This document shows positions 39,472-48,223 of a stretch of DNA of 64,000 bases, piece by piece. Made by a program: the position numbers and the translations under genes. Origin of the DNA: Streptomyces tardus (lineage in GTDB: Bacteria > Actinomycetota > Actinomycetes > Streptomycetales > Streptomycetaceae); the NCBI RefSeq assembly GCF_018101125.2, contig NZ_JAELVF020000002.1:130576-194575 (forward strand). Direction: 5' to 3'. Below the pieces are notes generated by a model that did not search any database, was not told the origin of the DNA, and saw only the letters and a list, made by a program, of their open reading frames with translations. Positions within the stretch are counted from its first letter, which is position 1, and every line of letters begins with the position of its first letter.

Positions 39472-41646
39472 TCAGGTCCGGGCGCTGCGGCGTATCTGCG
39501 CCACCCGGTGGTAGACGGCGGTGGCCTCGGTGTGCCGGCCCAGCTGCTCCAGACAGTGCGCCTCGTCGTTTCCGCTGGTGAGCGCGTCCGGATGGGTCGC
39601 CCCGAGCACCCGGTCGCGGGCGGCGGCCACCTGCCGGTAGATCGTCAGCGCTTCCTCCCAGCGGCTCAACCAGCCCAGGGCGACGGCCACTTCCCGCAGA
39701 CTCACCAGAGTGTCGGGGTCGGAGGGCCCCATGGTGCCGGCCCGCAGCGCGGTGACCGCGCGGGCCTCCACCAGCGCCTCCTCCCACTGGCCCAGCCGCC
39801 CCAGGTTGACGCCGATCCCGTGCCGGGCGCGCAGCGTCTCGGGGTGCCCGACGCCCTGCGCACGGCTGCGGGCGGCGGCCAACTCCCGGTAGAGCGCGAG
39901 GGCTTCCTCGCTGCGGCCGAGCCGGCCGAGGCTGATCCCGGTCTCGTAGCGGGCGGCGAGGGTGTCGGGGTGGTCGGGGCCCAGGGCGCGGGCACGGGCG
40001 TCGGCGACCAGACCGTACATCGCCAGCGCCTCCTCCCAGCGGCCGAGCCGCCCCAGCGCGTACGCGGCCTCGTACCGGGTGGAGAGGGTGTCCGGGTGGT
40101 TCTCGCCCAGCACCCTGGCGCGGACCGCGGCGACCTCGTGGGAGAGCCGGCAGGACTCCTCCAGCCGGCCGAGCCCGCTGAGGTTGAAGGCGAGGTTGTG
40201 GCGGCAGCGCAGGGTCTCCGGATCGTCCGGGCCCGCGCTCGCCTCGCGCGCCGCGAGCACTGCCGTGTACGTGCGGTGCGCCTCCTCGTGACGGCCCAGG
40301 CCGTCGAGGACGTAGGCCGACTCCTGGAGCGCGTCCAGCACTTCGGCGTGGGTGGCCCCGAAGTGACGCTCCCGGGCGGCGGCCACCTGCTCGAACTCGG
40401 TGAGCGCCGCAGCGTGCCGGCCCTGTCGGGAGAGGGCGAAACCGAGCTCGTAGCGGCTGGAGAGGGTCTCGGGGTGGTCGGGGCCGAGGGCCGCGGCCCG
40501 CTCGGCGGCGACCTGCTGGTGCAGCTCGCCCGCTTCGGCCCACCGGCCGTTGTGGCCCAGGCTCAGCCCCAGTGCGTGTCGTTCCTCGACGGTCGCGGGC
40601 GTCGGCAGGGCGCCGAGCACGGCCGCGTGGGGTTCGAGGCCGGGGCGGGGCAGCGTCCAGCGCGCGCTGAGCGGCGACGGCTCCGGGGTGCGTCCGCGCG
40701 GCAGGCGGCCGGGGGCCAGGCCGGCCCGGATGCCCAGTGCCCAGCCCGGCAGCAGCTCCTGCGGCCCCCCGCGCGGGGAGGGCACCAGCGGGCCGGTGTC
40801 GAGCCTGGCCCGCTGTATCCAGTCACTGACCTCGGAAGCCCCCTGCGGGCGGTCGTGCGGCTCCTTGGCGAGCAGCGCCAGCACCATCCGGTCCAGCTCC
40901 TCCGGCAGCCCCGGGCGCACCACGCGCAGCGGAGTCGGCTCGGTCTCGGTGTGGCCGATCAGGATGGACCAGGTGTCCTCCAGGTCGAACGGCGGTGCAC
41001 CGGTGGCGAGTTCGTAGAGGACGCAGCCCATCGAGTACAGGTCGCTGCGCTCGTCCACCGTTCGGCCGCTGATCTGCTCGGGCGACATGTACGGCGGGGT
41101 TCCCATCGCGGCGCCGGCGTTCGGCGTCCGTGCGGTGAAGCCCGGTTCCTGGTTCAGGTGGGCGATGCCGAAGTCGCAGATCTTCACGGTGCCGTCGGTC
41201 AGCCGCATCACGTTGGCCGGCTTCAGGTCCCGGTGGACGATGTCCTGGCCGTGGGTGTACGCGAGCGCCTCACAGATCTGCTGCGCGATGTCCCAGATGT
41301 CGGCCACGGGCAGCGGATCGCCGTCGTTCTCCTTGAGCAGCTGACTGAGGTTCAGCCCTTCCAGCAGCTCCATCACCAGGAACGGCGTGCCCTCGGAGTC
41401 GCCGAAATCGTGGACGACGGTCACTCCGCGGTGCTGGAGGGATGCGGCCACCCGCGCCTCCCGGCGGAAGCGCTGGTGCAGCTCGTCGTCGAGGCCGCCG
41501 CCCCGACTGCGGCCCGCCCGCAGGCACTTGACGGCCACCCGCCGTCCCAACGACTCGTCACGGGCGCGCCACACCTCGCCCATGCCGCCACGACCGATCC
41601 GCTCCAGCAGCCGGTACCTGCCCTGGATCAGCGTGGTCCCCTCCAT
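39472..41646 (-). CDS. Serine/threonine protein kinase with C-terminal kinesin-light-chain-type TPR array
   Basis: The product is 724 aa. The kinase domain (about 10-270) has GRGGMGEVW, the catalytic Lys in VAVKCLR, HRDLKPANV, DFG and GTPPYMSPEQ. No membrane helix or PASTA domain is present, unlike PknB. From about residue 350 to the end there are eight 42-residue repeats ending in patterns such as GPDHPDTLxxR and GRLGRxEEAL, which are TPR_10/TPR_12 (kinesin-light-chain-type) repeats. The kinase is cytosolic and probably docks partners through these repeats. It diverges from dhaK. Confidence 0.9.
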   Translation of the reverse strand: MEGTTLIQGRYRLLERIGRGGMGEVWRARDESLGRRVAVKCLRAGRSRGGGLDDELHQRFRREARVAASLQHRGVTVVHDFGDSEGTPFLVMELLEGLNLSQLLKENDGDPLPVADIWDIAQQICEALAYTHGQDIVHRDLKPANVMRLTDGTVKICDFGIAHLNQEPGFTARTPNAGAAMGTPPYMSPEQISGRTVDERSDLYSMGCVLYELATGAPPFDLEDTWSILIGHTETEPTPLRVVRPGLPEELDRMVLALLAKEPHDRPQGASEVSDWIQRARLDTGPLVPSPRGGPQELLPGWALGIRAGLAPGRLPRGRTPEPSPLSARWTLPRPGLEPHAAVLGALPTPATVEERHALGLSLGHNGRWAEAGELHQQVAAERAAALGPDHPETLSSRYELGFALSRQGRHAAALTEFEQVAAARERHFGATHAEVLDALQESAYVLDGLGRHEEAHRTYTAVLAAREASAGPDDPETLRCRHNLAFNLSGLGRLEESCRLSHEVAAVRARVLGENHPDTLSTRYEAAYALGRLGRWEEALAMYGLVADARARALGPDHPDTLAARYETGISLGRLGRSEEALALYRELAAARSRAQGVGHPETLRARHGIGVNLGRLGQWEEALVEARAVTALRAGTMGPSDPDTLVSLREVAVALGWLSRWEEALTIYRQVAAARDRVLGATHPDALTSGNDEAHCLEQLGRHTEATAVYHRVAQIRRSART

Positions 41647-41975
41647 CTCTCTGCCCCCGTCGTGTGCCTCAGCTCCCCTTGCGCCCGAACAGTATGTCCG
41701 TCACCGCTCGGCCTGGATATGGCGGGCCCCGTACGGCGACCCGTGCTGCGCACACCGGCCGCGCCCGTGCGGCCCGCGTCCTCCGCGGTCCCGGACCTGG
41801 CAGAACGGCCCCGTGCACCCGGTACGGAGGCCGCGAGCCTCCCGTTCCCCGGGCACGTACGAAGCTGTGTCGCCGTACCCCTGCCGGAGTGGACGATTGC
41901 CGCGATACTGGCACGGTCGGCACCAGGCACGGACGCCGCCGCTGCGGCGATCCGCCACTCGCGCCAGGAGGTCCC
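41647..41975. other. Divergent intergenic region, kinase / dhaKLM
   Basis: No gene is seen in 329 bp. It must carry the dhaKLM promoter. A GATACT hexamer occurs about 60 bp upstream of dhaK, with a poor -35 match. GGAG precedes the dhaK ATG. Confidence 0.4.
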
Positions 41976-42968
41976 ATGAAGCAGTTGATCAACGTGCCCG
42001 AGACGGTGGTGGCCGATGCGCTGCGCGGGATGGCTGCGGCCCATCCGGACCTCACTGTCGATGTGGAGAACCGGGTGATCACGCGCGCGGACGCCCCGGT
42101 CGCGGGCAAGGTGGCGCTGGTCTCCGGCGGCGGCAGCGGTCACGAGCCGCTGCACGGCGGCTTCGTCGGACTCGGCATGTTGGACGCCGCCTGCCCCGGA
42201 GAGGTGTTCACCTCGCCGGTGCCGGACCAGATGACCAGGGCCGCGGCGGCGGTGGACAGCGGCGCGGGCGTGCTGTTCGTGGTGAAGAACTACACCGGCG
42301 ACGTGCTCAACTTCGACATGGCCGCCGAACTCGCCGAGGACGAGGGCGTACAGATCGCCAGGGTCCTGGTGGAGGACGACGTGGCAGTCACCGACAGCAC
42401 CTTCACCGCGGGCCGCCGGGGCACCGGAGGCACGCTCTTCGTGGAGAAGATCGCCGGCGCCGCCGCGCAGGAGGGTGCTCCGCTGGACCGGGTGGCCGCG
42501 GTCGCCCGGCAGGTGTCGGAGTCCTGCCGCAGCTTCGGCGTCGCACTGAGCCCGTGCACGACTCCGGCGAAGGGCAGCCCCACCTTCGAACTACCCGCCG
42601 GCGAGCTGGAGTTGGGTGTCGGTATCCACGGCGAGCCGGGGCGGGAACGGCGCGGCATGATGACCTCGGGCGAGATTGCCGACGCCACCGTCGAGGCGCT
42701 GCTCGCCGACCGGATGCCCACTGCCCCGGTGCTCGCGCTCGTCAACGGCATGGGCGCCACACCGCTGCTGGAGCTCTACGGTTTCAACGCCGAGGTCCAG
42801 CGGGCGCTGTCCGAGCGCGGTGTGGTGGTGGCCCGCACGCTGGTCGGCAACTACGTCACCTCGCTCGACATGGCCGGCTGTTCGCTCACTCTGTGCCAGG
42901 CCGACGAGGAGACGCTGAAGCTGTGGGACGCACCCGTGCGGACGCCCGGCCTGCGCTGGGGCATCTGA
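41976..42968 (+). CDS. dhaK: Dihydroxyacetone kinase subunit DhaK
   Basis: The product is 330 aa. DhaK binds dihydroxyacetone covalently through a His as a hemiaminal; that His is in GVGIHGEPG near residue 215. GGGSGHEPLHGG and FVVKNYTGDVLNFDMA are also typical. With DhaL and DhaM it forms the PTS-dependent kinase that makes dihydroxyacetone phosphate without ATP as direct donor. ATG 41976 follows CAGGAGGTCCC. It is the first gene of the dhaKLM operon. Confidence 0.95.
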   Translation: MKQLINVPETVVADALRGMAAAHPDLTVDVENRVITRADAPVAGKVALVSGGGSGHEPLHGGFVGLGMLDAACPGEVFTSPVPDQMTRAAAAVDSGAGVLFVVKNYTGDVLNFDMAAELAEDEGVQIARVLVEDDVAVTDSTFTAGRRGTGGTLFVEKIAGAAAQEGAPLDRVAAVARQVSESCRSFGVALSPCTTPAKGSPTFELPAGELELGVGIHGEPGRERRGMMTSGEIADATVEALLADRMPTAPVLALVNGMGATPLLELYGFNAEVQRALSERGVVVARTLVGNYVTSLDMAGCSLTLCQADEETLKLWDAPVRTPGLRWGI

Positions 42969-43017
42969 GCGGACGGGCGGAGCGGATCTCGGACTGCCGA
43001 CAGAGAGGCGGAGCGGC

Positions 43018-43656
43018 GTGAGCGACCGGAACACAGAGGCGAAGTGGGACTCGAATCGGGCCCGGCACTGGATGGCGGCGGCGGCCCGCGCGATGACGGA
43101 GAACGAGCAGCGCCTCACCGAGCTCGACTCGGCGATCGGCGACGCCGACCACGGCGGCAATATGCGCAGAGGCTTCCAGGCGGTGACCTCGGCTCTCGAC
43201 ACCGCCCAGGACGAGGGCCAACTCACCGGCCCCGGATCGGTGTTGACGCTCGCGGGCCGCACGCTGATCTCCAAGGTCGGCGGTGCTTCGGGGCCGCTGT
43301 ACGGGACCCTGCTGCGGCGGGTGGGCAAGACGCTGGGCGACGAGGCCGAGGTCGATCCCGCGGTGCTGAGCGAGGGTCTGCGCGCCGGCGTGGAGGGCGT
43401 GGTGAAGCTCGGCGGGGCGGCCGTGGGCGACAAGACGATGGTGGACGCCCTGCAACCCGCGGTCGACGCGCTGGAGAGCGGGTTCGCGGCAGCTTCGCAG
43501 GCCGCGCTGCACGGCGCCGAGGGCACGGTGCCGCTGCGCGCCCGCAAGGGCAGAGCGAGCTATCTGGGCGAGCGCAGCGTCGGCCACCAGGACCCCGGCG
43601 CGACCTCGGCCGCCCTGCTGCTCGGCGCGCTGGCGGAGGTGGCGGGCGATGAGTGA
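43018..43656 (+). CDS. dhaL: Dihydroxyacetone kinase subunit DhaL
   Basis: The product is 212 aa from a GTG start. DhaL holds ADP as a phosphoryl relay between DhaM and dihydroxyacetone. The Asp-rich magnesium-binding motif DSAIGDADHGGNM near residue 38 and the GGASGPLYG and DPGATSAALLL segments match the family. The 3' end overlaps dhaM by 8 bp, so their translation is coupled. Confidence 0.95.
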   Translation: MSDRNTEAKWDSNRARHWMAAAARAMTENEQRLTELDSAIGDADHGGNMRRGFQAVTSALDTAQDEGQLTGPGSVLTLAGRTLISKVGGASGPLYGTLLRRVGKTLGDEAEVDPAVLSEGLRAGVEGVVKLGGAAVGDKTMVDALQPAVDALESGFAAASQAALHGAEGTVPLRARKGRASYLGERSVGHQDPGATSAALLLGALAEVAGDE

Positions 43657-44059
43657 GCGCGGGCAGGTCGGGCTGGTGCTGGTCTCGCACAGCGCACAGG
43701 TGGCCGAGTCGGTTGCCCGGCTGGCACAGGACCTCACACCGGGCGGCGGCCACGCGCCACTGGCCGCTGCGGGCGGCACCCCCGACGGCGGGGTGGGCAC
43801 CAGCGCGGAGCGGGTGGTGGCGGCTGCGGGCGAGGTCGACCGGGGTGCGGGCGTCGTTGTTCTGGTCGACCTGGGCAGCGCCGTGCTGACGGTGCGCAGT
43901 CTGCTGGCCGACGAGGACGAACTGCCGCCGGACACGGTCATCGCGGACGCGCCCTTCCTGGAGGGGGCCGTGTCCGCACTGGTCACCGCCTCGGCCGGGG
44001 GCGACGTCGATGCGGTGCGGGCCGCGGCCGAGGAGGCGTACGCGTACCGCAAACTCTGA
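43649..44059 (+). CDS. dhaM: PTS-dependent dihydroxyacetone kinase phosphotransferase subunit DhaM (EIIA domain only)
   Basis: The product is 136 aa, a single EIIA-Dha domain of the mannose-EIIA fold. The phosphorylated His is in LVSHSAQVAES near residue 14. There are no fused HPr or EI domains, so it depends on separate HPr and enzyme I (ptsI lies at the start of this window). The stop codon lies inside the 3' end of the convergent MerR pseudogene, a 77-bp overlap. Confidence 0.93.
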   Translation: MSERGQVGLVLVSHSAQVAESVARLAQDLTPGGGHAPLAAAGGTPDGGVGTSAERVVAAAGEVDRGAGVVVLVDLGSAVLTVRSLLADEDELPPDTVIADAPFLEGAVSALVTASAGGDVDAVRAAAEEAYAYRKL

Positions 44060-44989
44060 GTCGGCCCAGCCGGCCGTCGACGTCGGCACATCCGTCGACG
44101 ACGGCCAGTTCCATGCAGCGCAGACGGGCCGGGGAGAAGTCGTAGGGCATCTTGCCCGTCGCCTCGAACGCGCTCATGGTTCTCTGCTTGCTGTCGGAGT
44201 CCGAGGCGCCCTCGTCGGGGTGCAGGGCCTCCCAGTCGTCGAAGAGCGCCTCGTCGCTCGCCGCCAGGCCGGACTCCTCGATGACGGCGTGCAACGCCGC
44301 CTCGAAGGCGTGTCGTTCGGCAGCCACCCGGGCCACCAGGGGGTCGTCGACGGCGACCGTGTCGTCCAGTGACTCCTCGGCGGCGTCGATGCGGTCGGAT
44401 CCCTCCCGCAGTTCCGGGTGCGTGGCCAGGGCGATGAAACGGGTGGCCTGGACGGCGGCACCGAGCGGACCGAAGATCCGCTCGGTGACCAGCAGGCTGT
44501 CCAGGTCCGTCTGACCCAGAGAGCCCTCGGGCAGGCCCGTGAGGCGGCCGGTGACGAAGTCGGAGAGCAGACCCGTCCGGCTGCCCTCGGTACGCATGCG
44601 CTGCACAGCCGTACGTTGGCGCCGGAGTTCTGCTTCCTGGGCGAGCAGGGCCTCCTCCAGTCGTTCCAGGATGCTCGCGAGGCCGTCCTCGCCGGCAGGA
44701 TCGGCGGGTGCGGCGGGATCGGCGGGATCGGCGGGATCGGCGGGATCAGTGTCGGCGAAGGCGCCACGGATGTCGTCCAGGGCGATTCCGGCGTCGGCCA
44801 TCCTGCGGATCCACAGCAGCCGGATCATGTCCTCGTAGCCGTAGCGGCGGCGGCCGTCGCCGCCGCGCTCCGGCTCCGGGAGCAGGCCGATCCCGTGGTA
44901 GTGACGGATCGCCCGGGCGGTGGTGCGACGAAGGCCGCCGCGTCACCGATCTTGACCCGGCGCGGCGAGTTGATGAGGGGCGAAGACAT
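43983..44989 (-). pseudogene. MerR-family regulator disrupted by a -1 frameshift
   Basis: The N-terminus (MSSPLINSPRRVKIGDAAAFV) is in one frame. The rest of the MerR DNA-binding domain (RAIRHYHGIGLLPEPERGG, then RRRYGYEDMIRLLWIRRMADAG) is in another. Adding one base to GGTGCGAC near 44924-44928 restores the family sequence FVGTTARAIRHYH. This is either a true frameshift or a sequencing error. The longest uninterrupted frame starts only at 44828 and lacks the recognition helix. The C-terminal region (about 230 aa) is a ligand-like domain with a Pro/Asp-Ala repeat. If intact it would have been a one-component regulator, possibly of dhaKLM. Confidence 0.8.
44698..44748. repeat. 9-bp tandem repeat encoding (Ala-Asp-Pro)n in the MerR gene
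   Basis: A GGATCGGCG unit is repeated about five times with one variant, giving an ADPADPADP run in the broken regulator. In-frame copy change would not shift the reading frame. Confidence 0.85.
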
Positions 44990-45116
44990 GAGCAGGGGCC
45001 CTCCTGGGCAGGGTGGGAGCCGGCTCCCACCGGAACACATGCCGCTGCGGAAGGTGCAACCCGAGCGGCTGCGCCCCGACGAGCCCCACCGGGGCACACG
45101 GTCCGAACGTCGGACC

Positions 45117-45602
45117 CTAGACGTCCTGCGGTGCGGCCGGGGCGAACCAGGTCGGGTCGTCGTCGACGGCCAGCTTGATGCGGGTCAGCCCGAACTCCTC
45201 CAGCGGCGGCAACGCGTCCCGCGCGAACCAGCCCACTTCCAGCGACTCGTCGTCGTTCACCCGGGCCTCGCCGCCGACCGCACGGCAGCGCAGGGTGACG
45301 TCCATGAACTGGCAGACGTCGCCGTTGTCGTAGGTGACCGGATCCCGCGTCTCCACCAGGACGATCCGCTCGGGCACGCAGTGCACCGCGGTCTCCTCGT
45401 ACACCTCGCGCACCGCGGTCTCCGCGGGCTGCTCGCCGGGGTCGGGGATACCACCGATCACCGCCCAGCGACCAGTGTCCGAACGGCGGCCGAGCAGTAC
45501 GCGGCCCTCGTCGTCGAAGACGATCGCCGTGACACCGGGCAGGAAGAGCAGCTGCGTACCGATGTCGGCACGCAGCTCGCGGATGAAGTCGGGAGTGGCC
45601 AT
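45117..45602 (-). CDS. NUDIX hydrolase
   Basis: The product is 161 aa. The NUDIX box reads GIPDPGEQPAETAVREVYEE then TAV, which matches Gx5Ex7REuxEExGu except for Ala in place of the last Gly. It likely cleaves a nucleoside-diphosphate-linked compound. The N-terminal segment (FIRELRADIGTQLLFLPGVTA) and length match Streptomyces NUDIX proteins of broad substrate type; the substrate is not predictable. Confidence 0.88.
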   Translation of the reverse strand: MATPDFIRELRADIGTQLLFLPGVTAIVFDDEGRVLLGRRSDTGRWAVIGGIPDPGEQPAETAVREVYEETAVHCVPERIVLVETRDPVTYDNGDVCQFMDVTLRCRAVGGEARVNDDESLEVGWFARDALPPLEEFGLTRIKLAVDDDPTWFAPAAPQDV

Positions 45603-45700
45603 GCCCCGACCCTACGTCGCCGCCGGGAGCCCTCGGCCGGCCTCCACAGACGGTGCGGCGCGCCCGTACGGGGGGCCTGCGGGCGCGTGCGCGGCGGCAG

Positions 45701-46486
45701 TCACACCACGGGGCTCGGGGCGGCGAGCAACCGGCCCTCGGCGTAGACCTGCACGGTCGCGCCCAGTCCTGCCGGACGGCCGCTGTGCAGCACGGTCACC
45801 GTGCCGACCGGGTGCGCAGGCGACTTGGGCAGCGCGCCCGCACGCCGCAGCGCCTGCGCGGCGACCGCCCGTGCCGAGCCGTGGGTGTCGGGCGCGCGGT
45901 GGCCGTCGAGCCGTACGGCCTCGCGGATCCGCTCGCCGACCAACTCGTAGTGGGTGCAGCCCAGTACGACCGCGTTCACACCTTCGGGGGTGAGGTCCGC
46001 GGCGGCCGAGACGGCCTCGTCGATCGCGGTCTCGTCGCCGCGCTCCACCGCCTCGGCGAGGCCGTGGCAGGGAACGGCGGTGAGGTCCGCGCCGCCGCCG
46101 AACTCCTCGATCAGCCTGCGCTGATACGCGCTGCCGGTGGTGGCCGGCGTGGCCCACACCGCGACCCGGCCGCCGCCGGCCGCGGCGGGCTTGACCGCGG
46201 GCACCGTACCGACGACCGGAATGTCGGGCTCCAACTGCGCGCGCAGGGCCGGCAGCGCGTGCACCGAGGCGGTGTTGCACGCGACGATCAGGGCGTCCGG
46301 TCCGTGCGCCGCGGCGGCTCGTGCGCACAGCAGCGCCCGCTCACGGATCTCGGCCTCGGTCCTGGGGCCCCAGGGCGCCCCGTCTGGGTCGCTCGAGAGC
46401 ACGAGATGGGCGTCGGGCCGCAGCCTGCGTACGGCGGCAGCGGCGGCCAGCAGCCCGACTCCGGAATCGATGAGCGCGATTTTCAC
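45701..46486 (-). CDS. Glutamate/aspartate racemase-family protein
   Basis: The product is 261 aa from a GTG start (VKIALIDSGVGLL). Both catalytic Cys motifs of the MurI type are present: VACNTAS near residue 70 and LGCTHYEL near 180. The N-terminal DSG is also conserved. It is slightly shorter than, and diverged from, canonical MurI (for example GGL is replaced by GLL), so it may be a second, non-cell-wall racemase. Confidence 0.8.
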   Translation of the reverse strand: MKIALIDSGVGLLAAAAAVRRLRPDAHLVLSSDPDGAPWGPRTEAEIRERALLCARAAAAHGPDALIVACNTASVHALPALRAQLEPDIPVVGTVPAVKPAAAGGGRVAVWATPATTGSAYQRRLIEEFGGGADLTAVPCHGLAEAVERGDETAIDEAVSAAADLTPEGVNAVVLGCTHYELVGERIREAVRLDGHRAPDTHGSARAVAAQALRRAGALPKSPAHPVGTVTVLHSGRPAGLGATVQVYAEGRLLAAPSPVV

Positions 46487-46540
46487 AACACAGAGCGTAC
46501 GTCGGCGGTGTCCGGCACCGGCGTGCACGCCACCGCTGCC

Positions 46541-46578
46541 GCGCGGGCGGGGCGCCGTGGCGCGGGCGGGGCGCCGTG
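46541..46578. repeat. Perfect 19-bp tandem duplication
   Basis: Two head-to-tail copies of GCGCGGGCGGGGCGCCGTG lie upstream of the racemase start. This may be simple slippage; no function is proposed. Confidence 0.85.
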
Positions 46579-46610
46579 CCCCGTCCGCCTGCCCCGAGCC
46601 GGACGACGCA

Positions 46611-46652
46611 CCGCGCCGCCGCGCTCCCGGGGCGGGGAGCGCGGCGGCGCGG
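46611..46652 (-). terminator. Strong hairpin downstream of the TerD-like gene
   Basis: A perfect 18-bp GC stem (46611-46628 with 46635-46652) with a 6-nt loop lies 34 bp after the TerD-like stop codon. Confidence 0.85.
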
Positions 46653-46686
46653 TCGCGGTCGGTCCGCGGTCACCCTCCGCGGAGGC

Positions 46687-47958
46687 TCACTTGCTGCCGG
46701 GGGTCCAGTTCAGTCCCCACCCGTAGGCGTAGTCCAGGGTGCGCTGCGGGCTGACGCCGCGCTCGGGGACGAGGTAGCGGGCCTCTCGCTGGACCACGAG
46801 CTCGCCGCCCTGGTTGGTGAGCAGCGCGAGCGCGCAGACCGTGGAGGGCACCGTGCACTCGTCGAGGAAGAACTCCACCGGGGCGCCGTGCTGCGGCTGG
46901 AGGGTGACGGTCGCGTTGAGGTTGGCGAAGGAGCGGGCCCCCTCGTAGACGGTGACGAAGACCAGGATGCGCTTGAAGTCCTGGACGTGGTCGAGGTTGA
47001 CGTCGAGGTTCTCGCCGCTGGAGACGGCGCCGGTTCGGTCGTCGCCGTCCAGGTGGATGTAGGGCGGACGGTCCAGCGCGCCGAAGGTGTTGCCGATGGC
47101 CTGGACGACACCCTTGCGGCCGTCGCTCAGCTCGAAGAGCGCGCCGAGGTCGAGGTCGAGATCGTTGTGCTGGGCGATGGCGCGGCCGAGCTTCTGCCCC
47201 CAGCCCTTGAACTGCTTGCGGACCTCCCAGTTGAGGTTGACCCGCAGATTGCCGGAGGTGCCGCCCTGCTTGGTGAGGGAGACGACCGGCGCCTCCTTGG
47301 TGAGCGTGATCTTGCTCAGGCTCACCGGCTGTGCGGGCGGCGTCTGCGGCGGGGCGGGCTGCACGGGCGGCGCAGGCGGGGCCTGCTGCACGGGCGGCGC
47401 AGCAGGAGCGGGCGCCGCGGGGGCCGGGGCGGGCTCCTCGACGGAGATCCCGAAGTCGGTGGCCAGACCGCCGAGTCCGGTGGCGTACCCCTGGCCGACG
47501 GCGCGGAACTTCCAGGCACCCTGCCTGCGGTACAGCTCGCCGAGGACGAACGCCGTCTCGTTGGAGGCGTCCTCGCTGTCGAAGCGGGCCAACTCCGCGC
47601 CGTTCGCGCTGTCGAGGACGCGCACGTGCAGCCCGGGCACCTGCCCGAAGGTGCCGCCGTCGGCGGAGGCGACGAGCACGACCTTCTCGATCCCGGCCTC
47701 GACCTGCCCGAACTCGACCGTCAGCGCGTCGCTCACCGTGCCGCCCGCAGGTGTCTTGCCGACGTGGCGCACTCCGCCGGAGGGGTGCTGCGCCTGGTTG
47801 TAGAAGACGAAGTCCTCGTCCGAGCGCACCTTGCCGGTGTCCAGCAGCAGCAGCGCGGAGGCGTCGACGTCGGGCACCCCGGCGCCGGCCTGCCAGCCGA
47901 TCTCCACTCGCACCGCCGACGCCGCGACCGGGACGTTCATGCCTTTACTCATCGTCAT
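46687..47958 (-). CDS. TerD-family protein with two TerD/TerA-like domains
   Basis: The product is 423 aa. An N-terminal TerD domain (about 1-170) has the calcium-binding Asp-rich segments DASALLLLD and SDEDFVFYNQ. A Pro/Ala/Gln-rich linker (about 178-220) follows, then a second TerA/TerD-like domain (about 220-423). TerD proteins occur in tellurite-resistance-type stress clusters. No other ter genes are adjacent. Two close ATGs are possible starts (47958 and 47952); GGGGAATCACC precedes the first. It diverges from a Gln/Pro-rich gene. Confidence 0.85.
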   Translation of the reverse strand: MTMSKGMNVPVAASAVRVEIGWQAGAGVPDVDASALLLLDTGKVRSDEDFVFYNQAQHPSGGVRHVGKTPAGGTVSDALTVEFGQVEAGIEKVVLVASADGGTFGQVPGLHVRVLDSANGAELARFDSEDASNETAFVLGELYRRQGAWKFRAVGQGYATGLGGLATDFGISVEEPAPAPAAPAPAAPPVQQAPPAPPVQPAPPQTPPAQPVSLSKITLTKEAPVVSLTKQGGTSGNLRVNLNWEVRKQFKGWGQKLGRAIAQHNDLDLDLGALFELSDGRKGVVQAIGNTFGALDRPPYIHLDGDDRTGAVSSGENLDVNLDHVQDFKRILVFVTVYEGARSFANLNATVTLQPQHGAPVEFFLDECTVPSTVCALALLTNQGGELVVQREARYLVPERGVSPQRTLDYAYGWGLNWTPGSK

Positions 47959-48223
47959 GGTGATTCCCCTCAAGACGGCCAACCCTCATGGCGCCGCCCG
48001 CTTGTTCACTGCTCGCCGACCACCCAACCTATGCCACCGCGACCCGCTGCCGGACGGCGGCGGTCGGCCACTCGCGGGGCGCCGGCGTCGTGCCGAGACG
48101 GTCAACTACTGGGCGGTTTGCGACACTTCGCGACGGTTCGAAGATCGTTGCCACCGGAACGGCGGCAAATGACCCCCTTGCCACCCTCCTCAGAAAGCCT
48201 TTCTTCGGTTTAACTTGGGCAGC

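Noticed and set aside
39500..40560. Regular 126-bp DNA periodicity, at first taken for a repeat array or CRISPR-like structure
   Set aside because: It is the codon-level footprint of the TPR repeats in the kinase; units are diverged and coding.
43983..44828. Intact regulator starting at 44828
   Set aside because: This start would remove the recognition helix of the MerR domain. The helix is found upstream in the same frame, and the N-terminus is one base out of frame.
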